From NCBI RefSeq assembly GCF_018531495.1, contig NZ_JAHDTI010000001.1:434001-498000 (forward strand): a DNA stretch of 64,000 nucleotides. The letters run 5' to 3'. The notes beneath the pieces are model-generated. The model was not told the origin of the DNA. It was given only the letters and a program-made list of their open reading frames with translations, and did no database searches. Each line of letters starts with the position of its first letter. Position 1 is the stretch's first letter. A program made the translations under genes and the position numbers. This document shows, in pieces, positions 16,950-26,005 of this stretch. The DNA comes from Nonomuraea sediminis. Its GTDB lineage: Bacteria; Actinomycetota; Actinomycetes; Streptosporangiales; Streptosporangiaceae.

Positions 16950-16953
<4 letters not shown>
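15427..16953 (+). CDS. Tat/lipoprotein substrate-binding protein, family 5 (DppA/OppA type)
   Basis: 508 residues, ATG overlapping the permease stop. The N-terminus WSRRRLLATLGALPLAACSS combines a twin-arginine-like RRR with a lipobox (LAAC), so it is a membrane-anchored lipoprotein, possibly exported folded by Tat. The mature part is a SBP_bac_5 protein: PVMETLYDYG, LTWTIRLKPGVTFHNGDPFTA, MGTGPYRLDKV, and DNENFRHAVALATDRKAV. E. coli DppA of this family binds heme as well as dipeptides, and the position in the heme oxygenase regulon makes heme or a heme-like ligand plausible. No obvious axial-ligand motif can be assigned by eye. Confidence 0.9.
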
Positions 16954-17851
<898 letters not shown>

Positions 17852-17855
<4 letters not shown>

Positions 17856-18820
17856 CGCCGCTCATCGAGCTCGACCACGTCACCCACCGCTACCCCCTGG
17901 CCCGGCGCCGGGTCGTGCACGCGGTCGAAGACGTCTCACTCCGGCTGGACGCGGGCCAGACCCTGGCCGTGGTGGGCGAGTCCGGGTGCGGCAAATCGAC
18001 CCTTGCCCGCCTTGCCGTCGGGCTGCTCACGCCGACCACGGGAAGCGTGCGGATTTCCGGCGAACCGTCCACCCCTGCCCTGAGCCGTACCGCACGCCGC
18101 GCGGTGCAGTTCGTGTCCCAGAACCCCTGGTCGGCACTGAACCCGCGCAAGACGATCGGCCATTCGGTCGGCCTGCCGCTCCTCGCTCACAAGCTCTGCG
18201 CGACCAAGGGTGAACGTTCCCGACGGGTGGCTGAGCTCCTGGAGCAGGTCGGACTGCCCGCGGACTACGCGCGCCGCCGTCCCGCGGGGATCAGCGGCGG
18301 TGAGCTTCAGCGCGTCACCATCGCCCGCGCGCTCGCCGCCCGGCCTCGCGCCATCGTGCTGGACGAACCGACTGCCAGCCTGGACGTCGGCGTGACGGCG
18401 ACCGTCGTCAATCTGCTCCTCGACCTGCGCGAATCCCTGGATGTGGGCTACCTGCTCATCACTCACGAGCTCGACATCGCCCGCCACCTCGCCACCCGCG
18501 TCGCCGTGATGTATCTGGGCAGGATCGTCGAGCACGGCCCGGCGGCGGAGGTCTTCGGCTCTCCGCGTCACCCCTACACCCGCACGCTGCTGGCCGCGGT
18601 CCCCGTCCCCGATCCCACACGGAGGCAGCTCATCGCCGTTCCCGGTGAGGTTCCCTCCTCCGTCCATCCCCCGCCCGGCTGTGCCTTCCATCCGCGCTGC
18701 CCGCATGCGACCGCCGCCTGCCGGGATGAGGTGCCTGCGCTGGTCGAGCTCGCCGGTCACGCGGGCAGGCACAGCGCCTGCCTGCGTGACCAGGAGATAT
18801 CCCATGCGGCCGACGTCTGA
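17852..18820 (+). CDS. ABC transporter ATPase, DppF/OppF type
   Basis: 322 residues. Walker [10 protein letters not shown], signature ISGGELQR, Walker B IVLDEP, switch His in LITHELDI, and the Dpp/Opp Cys motif GCAFHPRCPHATAAC. It is the second nucleotide-binding subunit, coupled by ATGA to the first. It ends the five-gene transporter operon, in which every junction overlaps. A hairpin follows directly. Confidence 0.92.
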
Positions 18821-18821
18821 T

Positions 18822-18846
18822 GGCGGGCCGGTCGTCCCGGCCCGCC
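18822..18846. terminator. hairpin terminator between convergent operons
   Basis: Perfect 9-bp stem GGCGGGCCG/CGGCCCGCC with a 7-nt loop, separating the transporter operon from the convergent neocarzinostatin-fold gene. Confidence 0.7.
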
Positions 18847-18861
18847 CTCGCCGGTCACCGA

Positions 18862-19443
18862 TCAGGCGGTACGGCGGCGCCGGACCAGGACGATCGCCAC
18901 CACGACCAGCAGCACGACCACGATCCCCACCCCGATGAGCGGCAGCGTGTTCGAGCCGCCGTCATCGGCGGCAGCCGGAGCCACCACAGGCGAGGCGGCG
19001 GGCTGCTGGGCAGCCGGAGAGCCCGGCGAGGCCGGGGCCGCCGCGAAGGTGATGGCGAGCTGGGCGAAGTTGTGCGTGTCGCGCGGGTTGGCGGGGTCGT
19101 TGGTCATCAACGCGCACGTGGTGGCCGTGCAGTCGGTGGCGCCGAAGGTCGCGACCGGCTTGATCTTGACCTCCAGCTTGCCGTCCCCGTCGGTTGTCGC
19201 CCTGGCGAAGTTGCCGGTGTCGCACGCCTTGCCGGGCGGCTGCTTCGTGTCGCAGACCGCCAGGAAGAGCGCGGTCTTGGGGGTGAACCCGGTCCCGGTC
19301 ACCGTGATCTCGGTTCCGGCGGTCAGGTCGCTGCTCTGACTCGCGGTCAGCTCGGGCTTGGCGTTCGCGGCGGCGGCCGGACCCGCCACCACGGCCAGAG
19401 CGGTGACGAGAGCGACGGTCCATCTGCGAAGTGTGCGGGGCAT
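18862..19443 (-). CDS. membrane-anchored neocarzinostatin-fold protein, candidate heme receptor
   Basis: 193 residues from ATG 19443 (GGGAGG upstream). A Sec signal peptide (to about residue 28, AAANA) is followed by a roughly 110-residue Ig-like domain. Its Cys spacing, C-x9-C (AVCDTKQPPGKAC) and C-x4-C (DCTATTC), matches the two disulphides of neocarzinostatin apoprotein, and the flanking DLTAGTEITVTGTGF and LAITF strands fit too. A Pro/Ala linker, a membrane helix preceded by LPLIG and an RRRR tail anchor it outside. Neocarzinostatin-type proteins hold a flat hydrophobic chromophore. Here the gene carries the heme-locus operator, so binding of heme at the cell surface is inferred. No enediyne genes are nearby. 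Confidence 0.75.
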   Translation of the reverse strand: MPRTLRRWTVALVTALAVVAGPAAAANAKPELTASQSSDLTAGTEITVTGTGFTPKTALFLAVCDTKQPPGKACDTGNFARATTDGDGKLEVKIKPVATFGATDCTATTCALMTNDPANPRDTHNFAQLAITFAAAPASPGSPAAQQPAASPVVAPAAADDGGSNTLPLIGVGIVVVLLVVVAIVLVRRRRTA

Positions 19444-19490
19444 CGATGGCCTCCCTGGGCGAGCCGGTCCCCCGAATCGTTCGGAACACT

Positions 19491-19509
19491 GTTTCACGAC
19501 ACAGTGTCA
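19491..19509. promoter_or_regulatory. heme-locus operator, copy D
   Basis: GTTTCACGACACAGTGTCA is identical over 19 bases to the site at 13049-13067 and contains the palindrome GACACAGTGTC (19498-19508). It lies about 50 bp upstream of the neocarzinostatin-fold gene. Confidence 0.8.
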
Positions 19510-19603
19510 CAAAACAAGGCGATGCCAAAGGACGCACATGTTCGGGATCCTGATGACCCGCCCTCGTTCGCCGTCTTCGCGGCAGGAGTGGCGCCGTTCG
19601 TGG

Positions 19604-20416
19604 CTAGCTCGGGACGTGTCCCATCTGGGCCGAGAGCTGGGCCGTCGCTTCCACGAGGACCTCTGCCGCCTGCTTCTCCTCACCGCGGAAACGCTCCAGC
19701 GGGCCACAGACGCTGATGACCGCGGCAGGCCTCCCATGATGGTCGAAGACGGGCGCGGCGACCGAGGCGGAGCCGGGCTGGCGCTCGGCGCTGGACTTCG
19801 CGTAGCCGCGGCGGCGGATCGCCGCCAGATCCTTGCGCAGGACGTCCTCGTGAACGAGGGTGCGTTCAGTCAGGCGTGTGAGCGGGACGGTCCGGAAGTA
19901 GTCATCGATCTCCTCGTCGGTGAGATACGCGAGGAACGCCTTGGAGGAGGCGCCGGCGTGCAGCGGGTAGGGCACGCCGAGCGTGACCGACATGATCACC
20001 TCGCGGCTGGGGGTCACCTGGTCCACGTACACCCGCATGTAGCCGGTGCGGATCGACAGCGTGGCGGTCTCGGACAAGGTCCGGGACAGCGTGACCAGCG
20101 TCGGCGCCGCCAGGCGGCGAACGTCGAGCCGGTCGAGGTAGGCCAGCCCCAGCCGCATCGCCGTCAGGCCGAGCGAGTAACGCCGGGTCTCCTCGTCCAG
20201 CTCGACGAGGCCGCGCAGCCGCAGCGAGGCCAGGATGCGATGAACGGCCGCCTTGGACATCTCCAGCTTCTCGGAGATCTCGGTGACACCGAGAGTCCTG
20301 GAGTCAGGCTCGGCGAACAGCACGAGCACGTCGGCGGCCCGCTCTACCGTCGCGACCGTCTGACTGGCGCCCTCGGAGGCCCGGCGGCGCAGCGGCTTGG
20401 AGGTGTCTATCGGCAT
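19604..20416 (-). CDS. IclR family transcriptional regulator
   Basis: 270 residues, ATG with AGGA upstream. Winged helix-turn-helix (VTEISEKLEMSKAAVHRILASLRLRGLVE) followed by the IclR effector domain, including GASSKAFLAYL and GYAKSSAERQPGSASVAAPVFD. IclR proteins are tetrameric sensors of small acids in catabolic pathways. A TTCC-N7-GGAAC site lies upstream, and related sites occur at 21362, 25973, 28186 and 39177, before other genes of the island. I infer that it is the pathway regulator. Confidence 0.93.
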   Translation of the reverse strand: MPIDTSKPLRRRASEGASQTVATVERAADVLVLFAEPDSRTLGVTEISEKLEMSKAAVHRILASLRLRGLVELDEETRRYSLGLTAMRLGLAYLDRLDVRRLAAPTLVTLSRTLSETATLSIRTGYMRVYVDQVTPSREVIMSVTLGVPYPLHAGASSKAFLAYLTDEEIDDYFRTVPLTRLTERTLVHEDVLRKDLAAIRRRGYAKSSAERQPGSASVAAPVFDHHGRPAAVISVCGPLERFRGEEKQAAEVLVEATAQLSAQMGHVPS

Positions 20417-20540
20417 GTGCTGTTCCTACTCATCGGCAAACCCCCTGGTACGGGTGTCAGGCAAATCCCACCACGTTTCCCGGGGCGCGCGTTCGATTTA
20501 CGCTCCGCACCCCTCTCTCTGCAGGGGCGGTATACCGTAC

Positions 20541-20571
20541 AGTCTGGAACATCTTTCCCGAAAATGGAACG
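20541..20571. promoter_or_regulatory. putative IclR site 1
   Basis: CTTTCCCGAAAATGGAACG at 20553-20571 has the TTCC-N7-GGAAC core. The preceding GTACAGTCTGGAACATC is nearly repeated upstream of the site at 25973. It lies 137 bp before the IclR start, so autoregulation is likely. Confidence 0.5.
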
Positions 20572-20597
20572 ACCAGCAACCGAGGCACGATCAGGGT

Positions 20598-21287
20598 TCA
20601 GCGAGCCATCGCGATGTACGCCGAGCGGAGATGCGTCAGGTGGGCGTGCGCGGCCTCGCGCGCCCCGTCCTGATCACGAGCGGACACGTGGCCGAAGATC
20701 TCGCGATGGTCCCGGTCGACCTGCGTCCAGAAGTCCGCGGGCGCCTTCTCCCTCAAGAGCCCCTCCTCCAGCACCTGGAAGACGGGCCGGGCGACGATCT
20801 CGAGCAACGGATTGCCCGAGGCGCGCAGCAGGACCTGGTGGAAGCCGCGGTTCGGCTCGTACATCTCCTCGACCGCCAGCTCCGCAGGATCGAAGAGGGT
20901 GGTCCGCAGCTCTTCCAGGTCCTGTTCCGTACGGCGGAGCGCGGCCAGCCCGGCGGCGGGCACCTCCAGCAGGTCGCGCACCTCGAGGAGGCCGTCGACG
21001 GCCTCCTCGGCGTCCACGGCGAGCAGACCGAGGCTGGTCTTGAGATAGGCGCTGATCTGGTCGGGGCTGGGAACGGCGACGAAGCTGCCACCGGACACGC
21101 CCCGGGTGGTGACGATCAGGTTCTGGCTGGCCAGGAGACGCAGCGCTTCCCTGACCGTGCTGCGGCTCACCCCGTAACGGGCCGACAGCTCGGGCTCGAC
21201 GGGGAGACGATCACCGGGGCGGAACTCCCCCGCGATGATGCGACCGCGCAGGTCCGCGGCCAGATGCTGGTAGGCGGGAACGCTCAC
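20598..21287 (-). CDS. GntR family transcriptional regulator (FadR/FCD type)
   Basis: 229 residues, GTG start. The N-terminal winged helix (LPVEPELSARYGVSRSTVREALRLLASQNLI) is followed by an all-helical FCD ligand domain with the spaced Asp/His residues (GFHQVLLRASGNPLL, DHREIFGHVSARD) that bind a metal and a carboxylate effector. It is divergent from the acyl-CoA ligase. A CGTCAGAC element in its promoter recurs in the promoter of the 12-gene minus-strand operon, so it probably controls that operon and itself. Confidence 0.92.
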   Translation of the reverse strand: MSVPAYQHLAADLRGRIIAGEFRPGDRLPVEPELSARYGVSRSTVREALRLLASQNLIVTTRGVSGGSFVAVPSPDQISAYLKTSLGLLAVDAEEAVDGLLEVRDLLEVPAAGLAALRRTEQDLEELRTTLFDPAELAVEEMYEPNRGFHQVLLRASGNPLLEIVARPVFQVLEEGLLREKAPADFWTQVDRDHREIFGHVSARDQDGAREAAHAHLTHLRSAYIAMAR

Positions 21288-21303
21288 GCAGCGATCCTAT
21301 GCG

Positions 21304-21327
21304 AAAACGTCAGACTTTCCGTTGACG
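21304..21327. promoter_or_regulatory. putative GntR site 1
   Basis: AAAACGTCAGAC (21304-21315) is the exact reverse complement of a string at 39129-39140. It is followed by GTTGACG, forming an imperfect dyad. It lies just upstream of the GntR start. Confidence 0.5.
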
Positions 21328-21361
21328 ACAGAGGACCTTGCGCGCCATGATTTTGAAATAG

Positions 21362-21380
21362 CGTTTCTTTATGCGGAACG
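21362..21380. promoter_or_regulatory. putative IclR site 2
   Basis: CGTTTCTTTATGCGGAACG overlaps the leader of the acyl-CoA ligase gene. It shares the GGAAC half and the upstream TTTGAAA with the site at 25973; the TTCC half is degenerate (TTTC). Confidence 0.35.
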
Positions 21381-21388
21381 GAGGCTCG

Positions 21389-22855
21389 ATGCAGCTCTCC
21401 ATCGCGGGCGGCATCCGCGAGTTCGCGAGGGCGACTCCCGAGGCGATCGCGGTGATCGACGGAGACCGCCGGCTGTCCTACCGTGGCCTGGACGATCGCT
21501 CGAGCCGCCTGGCCAACGCCTTGCTGGCCGCGGGGTTACGCCGGGGTGATCGCGTCGCCGTGCTGCTCGGCAACCGGATGGAGTATCCCGAGATCGCGGC
21601 GGGCGTGTCCAAGGCCGGACTGGTCATGGTGCCGCTCAACCCGCGCATGACACCGGCCGAGTCGGTCTACGTGCTCGGACACTCCCGGAGCCGGGCCCTG
21701 ATCATGGATGCCGCGCTCGCGGCCACCGTCGAGGGCGTCGACCTGCCGGACTTCGTCCTGGCAGTCGGGGGCGCGCCATCGTACGAAGCAGCGCTGGCGG
21801 CGGCAGGCTCCGCCGATCCGCGGGTGGCGGTCGACGAGCGTGATCCGTTCTGCGTGGCCTACACGGCCGGGACCACCGGCAACCCCAAGGGTGTGATGAT
21901 CAGCCACCGTTCCCGCGTGCTCACGTTCTACGGTGCGGCGCTGGAGTGGGGCCTCGGCCCTGGGCGCAGGTCGATCGCGGTCGCGCCGATGTACCACGGC
22001 GCCGGATTCGCCTTCGGCTACGCGCCGGTGTTCACCGGCGGCACCGTTGCCATGCTGCGTTCCTGGGATCCCGAGCGGTTGCTGGCGATGATCGAGCGCG
22101 AGCGGGCCCAGTCGGTCTTCCTCGTCCCCACGCACGCCCACATGCTGCGCGCGGCGGGGCTCGGGACACGCGACCTGTCATCGCTGGACACGCTCTACTT
22201 CAACGCCGCCGCGCTGCCCGGCCCGCTGAAGGAATGGGTGATGGAGAGCTTCCCCCAGGCCGGCGTGCATGAGCTGTACGGTTCGACCGAGGCGGGGATC
22301 GTGGCGAACTGCCGCCCCGCCGACGCCCGCCGCAAACTCGGCTCGGTCGGCACCCCCTGGTTCATGACGGAGATCAGGATCGTCGGCGGCGAGCTCTTCA
22401 GCCGCTCGCCGTACCTGATGAACGGCTATCTCGACGATCCGGCGGCCACCGCGGCCTGCACCACCCCGGACGGCTTCCTCACCAGCGGCGACATCGTCCG
22501 GCAGGACGAGGACGGCTACCTCTACATCGTCGACCGCAAGAAGGACATGATCATATCGGGCGGCGTCAACATCGCTCCCCGCGAGGTCGAAGAGGTCATC
22601 GCCAGGTTCCCAGGCGTCGCCGAGGCCGCCGTCGTCGGCCTCCCCGACGACCGGTGGGGCGAGACGGTCGCCGCCTTCGTCGTCGCGCTGCCGGGGGCCG
22701 CGGTGGACACCGAGGCTCTGGTCAGGCACTGCCGCGCGGCTCTGGCCGGCCCCAAGCTCCCCCGGCACGTCGAGATCGTCCCGACGCTGCCACGCAACGC
22801 CGCAGGCAAGATCCTCAAACGCTCGTTGAAGGAGGGGCATGCGTCCCCACGTTGA
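21389..22855 (+). CDS. AMP-dependent acyl-CoA synthetase/ligase
   Basis: 488 residues from ATG 21389 (GGAGG six nt upstream; an ATG at 21371 lacks a site). The adenylation motifs are intact: YTAGTTGNPKGV (P-loop), YGSTEAG, GDIVRQDEDGYLYIVDRKKDMI and the terminal PRNAAGKILKR with the catalytic Lys. It activates a carboxylate to acyl-AMP and then acyl-CoA. As the first gene of its operon and facing a large set of CoA enzymes, it probably starts the CoA stage of the pathway. The substrate cannot be named. Confidence 0.9.
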   Translation: MQLSIAGGIREFARATPEAIAVIDGDRRLSYRGLDDRSSRLANALLAAGLRRGDRVAVLLGNRMEYPEIAAGVSKAGLVMVPLNPRMTPAESVYVLGHSRSRALIMDAALAATVEGVDLPDFVLAVGGAPSYEAALAAAGSADPRVAVDERDPFCVAYTAGTTGNPKGVMISHRSRVLTFYGAALEWGLGPGRRSIAVAPMYHGAGFAFGYAPVFTGGTVAMLRSWDPERLLAMIERERAQSVFLVPTHAHMLRAAGLGTRDLSSLDTLYFNAAALPGPLKEWVMESFPQAGVHELYGSTEAGIVANCRPADARRKLGSVGTPWFMTEIRIVGGELFSRSPYLMNGYLDDPAATAACTTPDGFLTSGDIVRQDEDGYLYIVDRKKDMIISGGVNIAPREVEEVIARFPGVAEAAVVGLPDDRWGETVAAFVVALPGAAVDTEALVRHCRAALAGPKLPRHVEIVPTLPRNAAGKILKRSLKEGHASPR

Positions 22856-24032
22856 AGTGATCCACGAGGACGACTACATCTGGCACGCGGCCGAGTTGGC
22901 CGGCGGGGAGGGCAGGGCCGGCGAGCGCCGGCTCTCCGTGGACGAGGAGGACGGGTCGTCGTCCCTTCGCATCGACTTCCACACCGACTGGGGCCGAGGA
23001 CCCGGGGTGCACCATGCGACCACCGAGTTCTACGTGCTCGACGGCACGATGACGTACGGCGGGCGGACCATCGGCAAGGGCGGCTACCTCTACCTGCCGA
23101 AAGGCGTCCCGGCGGACTGGGTGAAGTTCAGCGCCGGCACCAGGGTGCTGCACTATCGCGAGTACGGCGACGCGGGGTTCGATCCCGGCGCCCGGCGCTG
23201 GGCAGACGCCCGCGAGGACGTCATCGTGATCGACTCCGACGCCATGCCGTGGGACGCCGTCCCGAACCCGGGTCCGATGCCGGGGCTGTACATCAAGTAC
23301 CTGCACGTCGACCCGGAGACCGGCTTCTACACCAGGCTCGTGCACGCTCAACAGGGCTGGGCCGATCACCGCCTGGCGCACCATCCGTGCTACGAGGAGG
23401 CCTACACGGTTCAGGGACTGATGGAGTACAACTTCGGGACCCTGGACCTGGGCACGTACTTCTTCCGCCCGGCCCGGGTCAAGCACGGCCACTTCACCTC
23501 GATGGAAGGCGGCGCGACCTGGCTGCTGCGTTCCGACGGGGAGCTGTTCAACTGGTACACCGAGAACGAGTGGGTGCGCTGGGGCGGCGAGGCGATCAAC
23601 TACGGGCCTGAGGGCGGGCGGATGCGCTGGTCGCAGTCCACCCACGACCTGGGCCGCGGCTCCGCCCGGCGTACCGAGGAGCACCTGGAGATGCTCCAGG
23701 CGTCCCTGGACTTCACCCGGTCGCAGGGCGCCACCGACCACGACTACTTCCCGCCGGGCCGGGGCACGGACAAGAGCTTGATCGCCATCGCCAAGGCGCT
23801 GGACGCCGCGCGCCTGGGGGGAGGCCACGACGACCACGGCCACTCCCACGACCTCCCGGACCTCGACTGGGGCGCCGATCCGGCCTCCGTGGAGCATCGG
23901 GACGAGCGTGACTCGCACAACTGGGGCAAGGGACGCTCCTGGAAGCCCGGCGATCCGATCCCGGCACCGATCGTCTCCAGCCTCCCTGTCCGCAGCCGCT
24001 CCCGCGGCCGCTGGGACGGCGACGGCATGTAG
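22839..24032 (+). CDS. bicupin protein (DUF4437-like) with His-rich tail
   Basis: 397 residues, ATG with AAGGAGGGGC; overlaps the ligase gene by 17 nt. Two cupin barrels are visible: one around GVHHATTEFYVLDGTMTYGG to GYLYLPKGVPADWVK, a second around HHPCYEEAYTVQGLMEYNFG to RPARVKHGHFTSMEGG. Conserved His/Glu in each could hold a metal. The C-terminal 80 residues are polar and contain GGGHDDHGHSHD, a likely metal-binding tail. Cupins of this type are often dioxygenases or isomerases, but the reaction is not known. Confidence 0.75.
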   Translation: MRPHVEVIHEDDYIWHAAELAGGEGRAGERRLSVDEEDGSSSLRIDFHTDWGRGPGVHHATTEFYVLDGTMTYGGRTIGKGGYLYLPKGVPADWVKFSAGTRVLHYREYGDAGFDPGARRWADAREDVIVIDSDAMPWDAVPNPGPMPGLYIKYLHVDPETGFYTRLVHAQQGWADHRLAHHPCYEEAYTVQGLMEYNFGTLDLGTYFFRPARVKHGHFTSMEGGATWLLRSDGELFNWYTENEWVRWGGEAINYGPEGGRMRWSQSTHDLGRGSARRTEEHLEMLQASLDFTRSQGATDHDYFPPGRGTDKSLIAIAKALDAARLGGGHDDHGHSHDLPDLDWGADPASVEHRDERDSHNWGKGRSWKPGDPIPAPIVSSLPVRSRSRGRWDGDGM

Positions 24033-24101
24033 ACCGCAAGACTTCCCGCGCGGCTCACCCAGCGGTGGAGAGGGCCGGTCCGACGGCCGACATCTGTGCC
24101 C

Positions 24102-24130
24102 CGCCCAGCTGGAGGTTCTCCAACTGGGCG
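24102..24130. terminator. bidirectional hairpin terminator
   Basis: CGCCCAGCTGGAG and CTCCAACTGGGCG pair in 12 of 13 positions around a GTT loop, between the convergent bicupin and amidohydrolase genes. Confidence 0.7.
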
Positions 24131-24148
24131 CGGGCCTTGGGTTCTGGC

Positions 24149-25555
24149 TTACCGGAGATAGGCTCCGCCAGGCTCGCCCACCACCTCGCCGTCGCGGAAG
24201 GCGACCCGGCCGCCGACCACCGTGCCGACCGGCCATCCGGTCACTTCCACCCCTTCGAAGGGGCAGTGGTCCTGCCCGGAGAGCAGCAGGTCCGCGGTGA
24301 CCGTCCGGGTCAGCCCGGGGTCGACCACGGTGAGGTCGGCGTCGAACCCCACCGCCAGGCTCCCCTTGCGGCCCCACAGGTTGTACGCCTTGGCCGGATT
24401 GGCCGACGCCACCTCGGCGATCCTGGTGAGGCTGAGCCCCCGCCTCAGATGTCCCTCCGAGAACAGGACCGGATACAGCAGTGCCGTCCCGCCGAACCCC
24501 GGCCGGGCGGGCCAGAGGGCATCGCCCTTGTGCTCCTCCAGGCAGCAGGCGTGGTCGGAGGCCACCCAGTCCACCCGGCCGTCCGCGACGCCGGCCCACA
24601 GCGCCTCGTTGTGCTCCCGGGTGCGGATCGGAGGGTTGACCTTGCCCCCCAGCCCGCCGCGGGCGTCGAGGTCGTCGCAGTCCAGGCACAGGTGATGCAG
24701 GGTGGTCTCGCGCCTGGCGACCGTACGGCAGGCGGCGTCGAGAGCCTGGGCGCTGGACAGGTGAAGGAGGTTGATGTTCACACCGGTGTGCGCGGCGATC
24801 GCGGCGGCCTCGGCGATCGCCACCTCCTCCGTCAGCGGGGGCCGCGCCTCGTGGTAGGCCCGCAGGTTCTGCGGTGCGCCACCGCGCTGCACGCGGTCGA
24901 TGAACACGCGCATCAGCTCCGACTGCTCGCAGTGCAGGCTGAGCGAGATCCGCTCGTCCGGACGCATGCGCTGGACCTCGGCCAGCTTCTCCATGATCAG
25001 GAAGAGGTGGCCCAGGTCGTACTCGTCGCCCATGGTGAAGCCGCGCGCGTCCCTGCTGTTGGCCGCCAGGTCGAAGCCCTTGTAGAACATGTAGTACTTG
25101 TAGGAGGTGATCCCGTGGTCGGTCACCAGCTGCGGGATCTCCTCGATCTGCTCGACGGTCATGGGCGCCAGATGGAAGCCGTAGTCGGTCCAGGCCCTCC
25201 CTTCCACCGCCTCCAGCACCTCGGGGAAGATGGTCTTGTAGGGGCCGGTCCTGTCCAGGTAGTGCTGCCCGGTCCGGAAGTACGACAGCACGCTCGTGGC
25301 GCCGCCGACCAGCGAGGAGCGCGTCTCCTCGAAGGCGTCGAGCCCCAGGTCCCGGTAGATGCCGATGTGGAAGTGGGCGTCCACCGCGCCGGGGAGCACC
25401 ACCTTGCCGGTCGCGTCGAGGATCTCCTCGGCGCCGGCCAGGTCCTGGCCGATCGCCACGATCCTGCCGTCGGAGACGGCCAGGTCGGCGCGGATCTCAC
25501 CGTGATAGGGGAGCACCAGCACCCCGCCCTTGACGAGCAGGTCGTAACGTGCCAT
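24149..25555 (-). CDS. dihydropyrimidinase/hydantoinase-type cyclic amidohydrolase
   Basis: 468 residues, ATG preceded by AGGAAGGAACC. TIM-barrel amidohydrolase metal ligands are visible: HFH in PGAVDAHFHIGIYRD, a Lys in the SYKYYMFYKG segment (likely carboxylated), LHCE, NLLHLSS and the Asp of VASDHAC. This subgroup hydrolyses cyclic amides such as hydantoins, dihydropyrimidines, allantoin or dihydroorotate. It is downstream of a small dimeric-barrel gene and shares its promoter region with the cyclase gene at 26006. It suggests that the substrate of the island has a cyclic amide or imide. Confidence 0.88.
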   Translation of the reverse strand: MARYDLLVKGGVLVLPYHGEIRADLAVSDGRIVAIGQDLAGAEEILDATGKVVLPGAVDAHFHIGIYRDLGLDAFEETRSSLVGGATSVLSYFRTGQHYLDRTGPYKTIFPEVLEAVEGRAWTDYGFHLAPMTVEQIEEIPQLVTDHGITSYKYYMFYKGFDLAANSRDARGFTMGDEYDLGHLFLIMEKLAEVQRMRPDERISLSLHCEQSELMRVFIDRVQRGGAPQNLRAYHEARPPLTEEVAIAEAAAIAAHTGVNINLLHLSSAQALDAACRTVARRETTLHHLCLDCDDLDARGGLGGKVNPPIRTREHNEALWAGVADGRVDWVASDHACCLEEHKGDALWPARPGFGGTALLYPVLFSEGHLRRGLSLTRIAEVASANPAKAYNLWGRKGSLAVGFDADLTVVDPGLTRTVTADLLLSGQDHCPFEGVEVTGWPVGTVVGGRVAFRDGEVVGEPGGAYLR

Positions 25556-25578
25556 CGGAGGTTCCTTCCTGTCGTGGG

Positions 25579-25923
25579 TCACCTGCGGCTGAACCCGGTG
25601 GCGACGGGCGGGTCCGTCATGATCCGGGTGTCGAGGAAGTCCCACCACTCCTCCTGCGACACCCGCTCCGACTCCCACGCGTCGTCGGCCTTGAGACCGC
25701 TCAGGGCCTTGCGGTAGGCGCCCCAGGCGGCCTCGTCATCGAAGGCCGCCCAGTTCTCCAGCGTGTACACGTCGCCGACCACGCTGTAGTACCAGCGCAC
25801 CTCGTTGACCATGGGCAGGTCGCGGTAGAACCAGCGCTCCCTGTCCTCCAGCCAGGCCCAGAACTCCTTCATGTTCCGGCGCGCCCGCTCGCTGAGCCGC
25901 ATGCGGTAGACGAGATAGATCAT
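25579..25923 (-). CDS. small dimeric alpha-beta-barrel-like protein
   Basis: 114 residues (MIYLVYRMRLSERARRNMKE to TGFSRR), rich in Trp and Tyr, with alternating strand/helix pattern resembling NIPSNAP/EthD-type proteins: a strand start, a helix with WAWLEDRERWF, and a return strand VRWYYSVVGDVYTLENW. I do not recognise a specific family. It is upstream of the amidohydrolase with a 23-nt gap, so it is probably co-transcribed and may be an accessory or small oxygenase-like subunit. Confidence 0.65.
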   Translation of the reverse strand: MIYLVYRMRLSERARRNMKEFWAWLEDRERWFYRDLPMVNEVRWYYSVVGDVYTLENWAAFDDEAAWGAYRKALSGLKADDAWESERVSQEEWWDFLDTRIMTDPPVATGFSRR

Positions 25924-25972
25924 GTGGTTCCCTTCGCGTAACGGTCCCCGCGTGACGTACAGTTTGAAACAT

Positions 25973-25991
25973 CATTCCGCATATGGGAACA
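25973..25991. promoter_or_regulatory. putative IclR site 3 in a divergent promoter
   Basis: CATTCCGCATATGGGAACA has the TTCC-N7-GGAAC core; GTACAGTTTGAAACATC precedes it, closely matching the sequence before the site at 20553. It lies between the amidohydrolase operon and the cyclase operon, so it could control both. Confidence 0.6.
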
Positions 25992-26005
25992 GTTTCGGAG
26001 TTGTC

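Noticed and set aside
18862..19443. Enediyne antibiotic resistance/chromoprotein gene
   Set aside because: No polyketide synthase or enediyne genes nearby; the protein is membrane anchored and carries the heme-locus operator.
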